From NCBI GenBank assembly GCA_964348185.1, contig CAYGBW010000008.1, positions 1-8,291 of the forward strand: 8,291 bases of DNA, written 5' to 3'. Positions 1 through 4,566 of the stretch are shown in pieces. Position numbers and translations under genes: made by a program. This DNA is from CAYGBW01 sp964348185. Lineage in GTDB: Bacteria > Desulfobacterota > BSN033 > WVXP01. Every line of letters begins with the position of its first letter. Positions within the stretch are counted from its first letter, which is position 1. The notes beneath the pieces were generated by a model. That model ran no database searches. It worked only from the letters and a program-made list of their open reading frames with translations, and was not told the origin of the DNA.

Positions 1-10
1 CACGATCTTC

Positions 11-38
11 ATTCTATCTCTTAGGAATAGGATGTCAA
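11..38 (-). promoter_or_regulatory. Candidate sigma70 promoter firing off the left edge
   Basis: Read on the minus strand, TTGACA (38 to 33) is a perfect -35 box. It is followed after 16 nt by TAGAAT (16 to 11), which matches the -10 consensus at five of six positions. Transcription would start at about position 4 and run out of the window. A minus-strand ATG (12 to 10, then AAG ATC GTG) overlaps the -10 box, so that ATG cannot be translated from this promoter. The element is either a promoter or the start of a gene, not both. The promoter reading is a match to consensus only. Confidence 0.4.
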
Positions 39-64
39 TAAGAAATATGCGACAGTGAGGATTC

Positions 65-97
65 GGAAACTAATGCAAGCGCATTAAGTCAGTTTCC
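65..97. repeat. Inverted repeat with a bulge (12 bp)
   Basis: GGAAACT (65-71) pairs with AGTTTCC (91-97). Inside it AATGC (72-76) pairs with GCATT (81-85) around the loop AAGC, with AAGTC (86-90) bulged out on one side. The core TAATGC/GCATTA is itself a perfect palindrome around 4 nt. No T-run follows directly on either strand, so a simple terminator is unlikely. It lies about 30 nt upstream of the minus-strand promoter at 11-38, so an operator is possible. The role is unknown. Confidence 0.5.
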
Positions 98-151
98 ATC
101 CGTCGAAGGCGGGCTTGGATCCTGATAGGTGAGCGGCTTTTTTCCCCATCT

Positions 152-176
152 CTCACAGAGCGCACAGACGCACAGA
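152..176. repeat. Three short CACAGA tandem copies
   Basis: CACAGA occurs at 154-159, 163-168 and 171-176, spaced 9 and 8 nt apart. The first copy is part of CTCACAGAG (152-160), whose reverse complement CTCTGTGAG recurs at 365-373. The two therefore form inverted copies about 200 bp apart around the hairpin-rich stretch. It is a degenerate low-complexity or dispersed intergenic repeat of unknown role. Confidence 0.4.
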
Positions 177-185
177 GCTTTTTGG

Positions 186-256
186 TCCCGCAAGGCGGGA
201 AGAGGAGGATTCAGCTAAGACTGCAGCGCTACGCGTATGTGTCTGAATTGCCTCTT
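186..256. repeat. Two adjoining inverted repeats
   Basis: TCCCGC (186-191) and GCGGGA (195-200) form a tight 6-bp stem with a 3-nt loop. Directly after it, AAGAGG and ATTCAG (200-205 and 209-214) are mirrored by CTGAAT and CCTCTT (243-248 and 251-256). This gives 12 paired bases, interrupted by an internal bulge, around a 28-nt loop. No coding frame or T-run explains them. They could be structured RNA or remains of a small repeat element. Confidence 0.4.
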
Positions 257-275
257 ATACCGGACTTTTGTGAAC

Positions 276-304
276 TATCAGATATGCCCTGGCAACGGCT
301 GATA
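276..304. repeat. Short inverted repeat TATCAG/CTGATA
   Basis: TATCAG (276-281) is mirrored by CTGATA (299-304), with 17 nt between the arms. It lies immediately before the perfect 14-bp inverted repeat at 307-342 and is part of the same run of hairpins. A 6-bp match alone could be chance. Confidence 0.3.
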
Positions 305-306
305 TT

Positions 307-342
307 TTGGCCTGATTTTTCCCTCTCAAAAAATCAGGCCAA
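307..342. repeat. Perfect 14-bp inverted repeat
   Basis: TTGGCCTGATTTTT (307-320) is perfectly mirrored by AAAAATCAGGCCAA (329-342) around an 8-nt loop. This is the strongest dyad in the window. The T and A tracts lie inside the stem, and neither strand has a U-tract after the stem, so it does not fit a textbook rho-independent terminator. It lies about 180 nt beyond the stop codon of the ABC operon. It could still act as a bidirectional transcription or RNA-stability boundary, or be the core of a REP-like element. Confidence 0.6.
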
Positions 343-379
343 GCATAAAAACAACCTCTGAGTTCTCTGTGAGCTCAAG

Positions 380-400
380 CGACCCTGAGCAGGGTCGAAG
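380..400. repeat. REP-like palindrome (CTGAGCAGGGTCGAAGG type)
   Basis: CGACCCTG (380-387) and CAGGGTCG (390-397) form a perfect 8-bp dyad around AG, followed by AAGG. The pattern resembles the small CCTGAGC...GTCGAAGG palindromes scattered between genes in many environmental bacterial genomes. That resemblance is from memory and was not searched. A partial copy, CCTGAGCAG, recurs at about 432-440. It is probably a dispersed extragenic palindrome. Confidence 0.4.
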
Positions 401-481
401 GAGAGCGGGCGAGAGAAGGGTGAAGAACTGTCCTGAGCAGCCACAATGCAAAGATGTTTAATGCGTCTGTGTTAGAAGCTG

Positions 482-511
482 AAAAAACCGACCCCTGACA
501 GCCGACGGCTG
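482..511 (-). terminator. Probable terminator of the ABC exporter operon
   Basis: Downstream of the TAG stop at 527-525 on the minus strand, CAGCCG and CGGCTG (511-506 and 504-499) form a compact dyad centred on position 505. A run of six T (487-482, minus strand) follows about 11 nt later. The gap between stem and T-run is longer than usual, so the terminator is plausible but weak. No other stem with a T-run lies closer to the operon end. Confidence 0.4.
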
Positions 512-524
512 CCAAGAACCTTTC

Positions 525-2348
525 CTACTCCCCGGCTGAAAAAGGAGCGCTGTGCCGACGGTTTTGGTTCTCCATCTGCAGCTGGTAGAGCCGGCGGTAG
601 ATTCCGTTTCGCGCCAGGAGTGTTTCGTGAGTGCCCTCTTCCCAGATTCGTCCGCGGTGAAGCACAAGAATCCGATCCGCGCGCTGAATCGTGGATAACC
701 GGTGGGCGATAATCAGGGAGGTTCGCCCTTGAGCGAGTTTCCCGATGGCTTCTTGAATCAGAATCTCCGTGGCAGGATCCACGCTTGAGGTGGCCTCGTC
801 CAGCACCAAAACGCGGGGCTCGTAAAGTAGCACACGCACAAAGGCAAGTAACTGGCGCTGACCGAGGGATAGGTTCTCCCCCCGCTCCCTGATTTTCGCC
901 CCGTAGCCACCTGGAAGATTCCTGATGAAAGGGTCTACCCGGAGGGATTGGGCGATATCTCGAACCCGGTCCTCAGGGATCCGAGGGTCCCAAAGCCTCA
1001 GGTTTTCCAAGAGGGAGCCGGAAAGGAGAAACACCTCCTGGGAGACGATTCCCACATGTCTTCTCAACACGTCCTTTTCCCAACGCCGAACCTCCACTCC
1101 GTCCAGAAGAATCGTCCCTTTTTGGGGTTCGTACGCCCGTCCCAGTAAGCCGATGAGGGAGCTCTTGCCCGCACCCGTTGCCCCCACCAGGGCCACTGTC
1201 TCACCAGACTGGACAGTGAAGGTGACATCCCGGAGGACCCACTCCCCCGGTGTATAGGAGAACCAGACGTCCTGAAATCGGACCTCCCCCCGGGGTTTCA
1301 CGGGAGATTCCGGATGACGGGGTTCCGAAAGCTCTTCCGGGGTGTCCAGAAACCCGAAGACTCGCTCAGATGCAGCCATGGCCGCCTGCATGATATTGTA
1401 CTTCTCGGCCAGATCTCTTACGGGTTGAAAAAAACGCCTCATATACTGGAGGAACGCCACCAGCACCCCGGGAAGGAGGTATCCCTGAATCACCCGCCCT
1501 CCACCGTACCAGATCACGAGGCCAAGGGCACCCGCCGCAAGGATCTCCACGCAGGGGAAAAAAAGGGCGCTGAAGAAGATGGAACGAAGATGCTGATCAC
1601 GGGTCTCCTGGTTCATCCCATCGAACCTGCGGAAATTCTCCTCTTCTCGCCCGAAAAGCTGGACCGTGGTCATCCCGGTGAGGTTTTCCTGGAGAAAGGC
1701 ATTGAGCCGTGCCAGGTGGCGCCGCACCCCACGGTAAGCATCCCTCGCCTTGACCCTGTAAAGGGCTGTGACCAGTAGCACCAGGGGGGTGATGGACAGG
1801 ACGACAAGAGCGAGCCTCCAGTCCATCCAAAAGAGAACTACCGTGATCCCGACCAGGGTGATGAGATCCCCAAATATCACAATGACCCCTTGCGTAAAGA
1901 GTTCGTTGATCACCTCAACATCCTGGATGGCCCGGGTGATGAGCCGGCCCGTGGGGGTCCGATCGAAGAAGGACTGAGACATCCGGAGGAGATGATCGAA
2001 GATCTCGACGCGAAGACGGAGCATGACTCGCTGGCCGGTCAGTTGAAGCAGGTAAACCCGCAGGTATTGCAAGAAGAATTGAAGAATCAGAACCAGAACA
2101 TAGAGAAGGGCCACCCCCATCAACCCGGACGCGTTCCCTCGAAGGATGTGGTCGTCAATGGCCACCTTGGTCAGATAGGGCCCCACAAGTTGACTGAGGG
2201 AACCGAGCACGAGGACCCCGAGAGAGAGAACCATGAGCCCCGCATGGGGCCGGAAGTATCGAAGGAGGCGGCTCAGGAGTCGCAGATCGTAGGTGCTCCC
2301 TTCCTGACTATCCTCGGGTAGCCCTGAGACGGGAAGAGACGCTCTCAT
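525..2348 (-). CDS. ABC exporter half-transporter, consensus-Walker half (BmrD/MdlB-like)
   Basis: This 607-residue protein is a membrane-spanning ATP-driven exporter subunit of usual length, with a six-helix transmembrane domain (about residues 35-310) fused to an ATPase domain (about 353-590). Visible motifs are A-loop Tyr365, Walker A GATGAGKS (389-396), Q-loop Gln437, signature LSLGQ (493-497, where LSGGQ is normal), Walker B VLVLDE with Asp517 and catalytic Glu518, and switch His549. The consensus Walker motifs and deviant signature complement the partner encoded just upstream. Such pairs form heterodimers with one active and one degenerate ATP site. Its ATG overlaps the partner's stop as ATGA, and a strong GGAGG (2360-2356) lies 7 nt before it, so the two genes are translationally coupled. 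The substrate cannot be read from sequence; drugs, lipids or peptides are typical of the family. The exact subfamily is uncertain. Confidence 0.93.
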   Translation of the reverse strand: MRASLPVSGLPEDSQEGSTYDLRLLSRLLRYFRPHAGLMVLSLGVLVLGSLSQLVGPYLTKVAIDDHILRGNASGLMGVALLYVLVLILQFFLQYLRVYLLQLTGQRVMLRLRVEIFDHLLRMSQSFFDRTPTGRLITRAIQDVEVINELFTQGVIVIFGDLITLVGITVVLFWMDWRLALVVLSITPLVLLVTALYRVKARDAYRGVRRHLARLNAFLQENLTGMTTVQLFGREEENFRRFDGMNQETRDQHLRSIFFSALFFPCVEILAAGALGLVIWYGGGRVIQGYLLPGVLVAFLQYMRRFFQPVRDLAEKYNIMQAAMAASERVFGFLDTPEELSEPRHPESPVKPRGEVRFQDVWFSYTPGEWVLRDVTFTVQSGETVALVGATGAGKSSLIGLLGRAYEPQKGTILLDGVEVRRWEKDVLRRHVGIVSQEVFLLSGSLLENLRLWDPRIPEDRVRDIAQSLRVDPFIRNLPGGYGAKIRERGENLSLGQRQLLAFVRVLLYEPRVLVLDEATSSVDPATEILIQEAIGKLAQGRTSLIIAHRLSTIQRADRILVLHRGRIWEEGTHETLLARNGIYRRLYQLQMENQNRRHSAPFSAGE

Positions 2349-4132
2349 CCTCTCTCCTCCTCGTCAAACCGAATCAGTTCTTGCATCAGATCCTGCTGTT
2401 GACAGATTCGCCGAAAGTACCCATCGACCTCCACGAGCCTCTCCGGGTGGCCCTGCTGTGTAATCCGGGCATCCTCCAGCACAATGACCCGGTCGGCTCG
2501 TCGAAGAGAGGAGACCCGGTGAGATGTGAAAACAATTGTGGTCTCTGGCAGGCCCTCCAGAAGGTTTCCGATCACTTCAGACTCCGTCTCTTCGTCGAGG
2601 TGAGCAAAGGCATCGTCCAAGATGAGAATCCGGGGGGCCATCATGACGGCCCGGGCTAGAGCGACCCTCTGACGCTGTCCTCCGGAAATCATCACCCCCC
2701 TTTCTCCGACCACCGTCTCCCACTCCTCAGGGAAGGCCTCCCGATCCTTGTCCAGCCGAACCAGCCTGGCCATCCGCTCAACCTCCCCGGCGGGGCTCTG
2801 AGGGGTGCCAAAGCTCATGTTAGCGGAGAGGGATTCGGAGAAGAGAAAAGGCTCCTGCGCCACCAAGGCCACCTGCCGGCGTAACTCCCGCAACGGTATC
2901 CCCCGAATATTCTGTCCGTCCGACAGGACCCTTCCCTCCATGGGATCGTGGATCCGGGGGATTAACTCCAGGAGGGTGGTCTTTCCAGATCCCACCGGGC
3001 CGGTGATACCCGTCCTCGATCCTGAAGGAATATCAAAGGAGATCCCACGGAGGGCCCAGTCAGCCGATCCAGGATATCGAAAGCTCACTCCCTGGAACCG
3101 AATCTCCCCCACGGGTTGGCCTAGGGAAATCGGGTGTGGGGGATCGGCTATGGCGGGTTGGGTATGAAAAATCTCGTCGAGTCGCTCGAGAGAGGCCCGT
3201 CCCCTCTGGAAAAGATTGACCATAAGGCCGAGGGACATCATGGGCCAGATGAGCATGATCAGGTATGCATTGAAGGCCACGAAGCTCCCCAGTGTGAGAT
3301 CCCCACGGATGACCCGCACTCCCCCCAGCCAGAGAACGATTACCACGGCAACGCCTCCGAGGGAGGTGAGGGCGGCGAAAAAGAGCCCCCGAATCCCGGC
3401 CAGTTCGAGGTTTCTCTGAATGTACTGCTCGGTGGCATCCCGAAAGAACCTGCGCCGGACTCTTTCCAGAGTGTAGGCCTGAATCATCCGGATTCCAGCC
3501 ACGGTCTCCTGCACCAGACGGGTGAGGTCTGCCAACTCCTCCTGTACCTGGACAGACTTTGCCCGCACTCTTCGGCCAAAATAGAAGAAGCAGACCGAAA
3601 GGAAGGGCATCGGAATCAGAGAGGCCAGGGTGAGGAGGGGGTCGATAATCCCCATGAGGACGAGACAGGTTCCGATGGTCAATGAACTGTCCACGATCAA
3701 CAGGCCGAAGTAGGCGATGAACTCCTGGATGGCCGTCAGGTCGTTGGTACATCGGGACATGAGATCGCCGACAGGATGCCGCAGGAAGGAAGCCCTATCC
3801 AGCCGTTGAAGATGCTGGAAGAGGTCGTTTCTGAGTCGATACTCTGCCCGCCTTGAAACCCCGAGAAGGGACCTCCTCCATGCGAATCGAAACAGGCCCT
3901 GACAAAAGACCACCAGAACGATGGCCCCCAGATAGGGAAGGAGCCTTTGAGACGACGTCAGCGAGGGAAGGGAATCGATGGCGTCCTTGACCAGCCACGG
4001 AGGAATGAGGCCGAGGACATCCGTCACGATGAGGGAGAAGAGTCCCCAAAGAACGAGATGGCGATGCTCCTTCAGATATCCGAGAATTCGTGCGGTTCGA
4101 GAGATGCTCTCTTCTGCCCTGTTCCTCTCCAT
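2345..4132 (-). CDS. ABC exporter half-transporter, degenerate-catalytic half (BmrC/MdlA-like)
   Basis: This 595-residue protein is the first gene of the operon and the partner of the half-transporter that follows. Six membrane segments occupy about residues 27-305, and the ATPase domain spans about 343-580. Visible motifs are A-loop Tyr353, Walker A GPVGSGKT (378-385), Q-loop Gln426, an intact ISGGQ signature (482-486), Walker B RILILDD and switch His538. The residue after the Walker B Asp506 is Asp507 instead of the catalytic Glu, the classic change in the degenerate half of heterodimeric exporters. Its good signature should complete the active site with the partner's Glu518, while its own Walker motifs pair with the partner's LSLGQ. 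The ATG at 4132 is the best start, but only a weak AGGA (4149-4146) lies 13 nt upstream. No convincing promoter was found. No HlyD-type or TolC-type gene is adjacent, so this is not a type I secretion unit. Confidence 0.93.
   Translation of the reverse strand: MERNRAEESISRTARILGYLKEHRHLVLWGLFSLIVTDVLGLIPPWLVKDAIDSLPSLTSSQRLLPYLGAIVLVVFCQGLFRFAWRRSLLGVSRRAEYRLRNDLFQHLQRLDRASFLRHPVGDLMSRCTNDLTAIQEFIAYFGLLIVDSSLTIGTCLVLMGIIDPLLTLASLIPMPFLSVCFFYFGRRVRAKSVQVQEELADLTRLVQETVAGIRMIQAYTLERVRRRFFRDATEQYIQRNLELAGIRGLFFAALTSLGGVAVVIVLWLGGVRVIRGDLTLGSFVAFNAYLIMLIWPMMSLGLMVNLFQRGRASLERLDEIFHTQPAIADPPHPISLGQPVGEIRFQGVSFRYPGSADWALRGISFDIPSGSRTGITGPVGSGKTTLLELIPRIHDPMEGRVLSDGQNIRGIPLRELRRQVALVAQEPFLFSESLSANMSFGTPQSPAGEVERMARLVRLDKDREAFPEEWETVVGERGVMISGGQRQRVALARAVMMAPRILILDDAFAHLDEETESEVIGNLLEGLPETTIVFTSHRVSSLRRADRVIVLEDARITQQGHPERLVEVDGYFRRICQQQDLMQELIRFDEEERG
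2354..2360 (-). promoter_or_regulatory. Strong Shine-Dalgarno inside the end of the upstream ABC gene
   Basis: On the minus strand GGAGGAG (2360-2354) lies within the last codons of the 595-residue half. Its GGAGG core sits 7 nt before the ATG of the second half. With the ATGA stop/start overlap, it supports the chosen start and coupled production of both subunits in near-equal amounts. Confidence 0.75.
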
Positions 4133-4284
4133 TCTCGCCAGTTTATCCTATCTCCACCCGAGTTTTCCAGACCGAATCTCCCCGCTGGTGTCAAATCTCT
4201 CGAGGCCTTGGGGTTGGGGGTGTGGGCACTTCGTTTTCCGCCCTTTGCTGGTTTGTATCCCCGCGCGTAAGTGTCAAATGCGAT

Positions 4285-4312
4285 AAGTTACGGTAAAGAT
4301 CCGTAATAACTT
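4285..4312. promoter_or_regulatory. Imperfect palindrome upstream of the adhesin promoter
   Basis: AAGTTACGG (4285-4293) is mirrored by CCGTAATAACTT (4301-4312). The arms match except for two extra bases in the right arm, and a 7-nt spacer separates them. The element ends about 21 nt before the -35 box at 4334 and lies between two divergent transcription units. That is a natural place for an activator site. No known operator consensus is recognised. The stretch 4133-4284 next to it shows nothing else convincing. Confidence 0.3.
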
Positions 4313-4323
4313 GCTTTCTCTCG

Positions 4324-4349
4324 CGTTTTTTTCTTGACACGTTTTTTTC
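4324..4349 (+). repeat. Direct repeat of CGTTTTTTTC flanking the -35 box
   Basis: The 10-mer CGTTTTTTTC occurs exactly at 4324-4333 and again at 4340-4349, with TTGACA (4334-4339) between the copies. The start-to-start distance is 16 nt, about one and a half helical turns. Such T-tracts bend DNA. The first may act like an UP element, and the second fills the promoter spacer. Confidence 0.5.
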
Positions 4350-4362
4350 GGTCTGCTACACT
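4334..4362 (+). promoter_or_regulatory. Sigma70-type promoter of the adhesin gene
   Basis: TTGACA (4334-4339) is a perfect -35 box. It is separated by the ideal 17 nt from TACACT (4357-4362), a good -10 box preceded by the extended -10 dinucleotide TG (4354-4355). The predicted start is about 4367-4370, directly at the 5' edge of the structured leader RNA. This leaves an untranslated leader of about 200 nt before the ATG at 4567. The match is close, and its position agrees independently with the leader RNA. Confidence 0.8.
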
Positions 4363-4367
4363 GGCCA

Positions 4368-4490
4368 GGCCGCTAAAGCCAAAGCATCCGTGAGGATGGG
4401 GCGGAAAGCCCCGGAATTTCGGGGGCGAAGCCCTCTGGCTTCTGAGAGCTGACATCACGAGATGTCCCGAGATAGCCGTTTTGCCTGCCC
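4368..4490 (+). ncRNA. GEMM-I-like (c-di-GMP-I family) riboswitch aptamer, variant
   Basis: Positions 4378-4410 align without gaps, base for base, with the 5' half of the classic c-di-GMP-I aptamer: GCCAAAGC (GGCAAACC in Vc2), a stem closed by a GUGA tetraloop (4390-4393, GNRA as expected), then GGGCGGAAAGCC (GGACGCAAAGCC in Vc2). Positions 4471-4485 (GAUAGCCGUUUUGCC) align over 15 nt with its 3' half. The P1 pairs A-U at 4381/4482, 4382/4481 and 4383/4480, C-G at 4385/4478 and G-C at 4378/4485 can form. The equivalents of intercalating A47 (4406) and ligand-contacting C92 (4484) are kept, but the equivalent of G20 is C (4379). Between the halves sit extra perfect stems: 4409-4413 with 4420-4424, 4427-4432 with 4437-4442, and 4451-4456 with 4461-4466. 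Vc2 numbering is from memory. The family call is fairly firm; the ligand is not. Confidence 0.68.
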
Positions 4491-4493
4491 TGA

Positions 4494-4539
4494 AGAATGG
4501 TAAGCCATTCTCCGGGACTAAACAAGGATCCGGTTTTTT
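4494..4539 (+). terminator. Candidate expression-platform terminator of the leader
   Basis: AGAATGG (4494-4500) pairs perfectly with CCATTCT (4505-4511) around UAAG. Next, CCGG (4512-4515) can pair with CCGG (4530-4533), followed immediately by six U (4534-4539). Hairpin plus U-tract between an aptamer and the ribosome binding site is the usual layout of a transcription-terminating riboswitch. The stem next to the U-tract has only 4 bp and a 14-nt loop, so it is weak alone, and the 7-bp stem may stack on it. I cannot tell whether ligand would turn the gene on or off. Confidence 0.45.
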
Positions 4540-4556
4540 ATTTCATAAAGTGTTTC

Positions 4557-4562
4557 GGAGGG
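4557..4562 (+). promoter_or_regulatory. Ribosome binding site of the adhesin gene
   Basis: GGAGGG lies 4 nt before the ATG at 4567 (5 nt counted from GGAGG). It is strong though slightly close. It decides for this ATG over the later in-frame ATGs at 4603 and 4606, which would remove the positively charged start of the signal peptide. Confidence 0.7.
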
Positions 4563-4566
4563 TGTC

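Noticed and set aside
1..60. Tail of a gene entering from the left on the plus strand
   Set aside because: All three plus frames hit a stop within 60 nt, and the residues before them are too few to recognise.
458..667. Minus-strand frame of 69 codons at the end of the ABC operon
   Set aside because: It is a frame-shifted reading of the final part of the ABC ATPase gene running past its stop, with no RBS or recognisable product.
1314..1778. Plus-strand open frame of 154 codons opposite the second ABC half
   Set aside because: It lies wholly antisense to a motif-complete ABC transporter gene. Its translation shows no recognisable fold, and its length is expected from GC-rich codon bias.
3134..3685. 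Plus-strand frame of 183 codons opposite the first ABC half
   Set aside because: It is antisense to the well-supported membrane domain of the exporter, with no convincing ribosome binding site or domain.
3060..3752. Minus-strand frame of 230 codons inside the first ABC half
   Set aside because: It is an alternative frame of the same strand, rich in Pro, Arg and Gly as out-of-frame shadows are, while the overlapping frame carries all ABC motifs.
4252..4277. Possible promoter for the ABC operon: minus-strand TTGACA (4277-4272) and TACAAA (4257-4252)
   Set aside because: The spacer is only 14 nt, too short for a sigma70 promoter, and no better -10 box lies at 16-18 nt.
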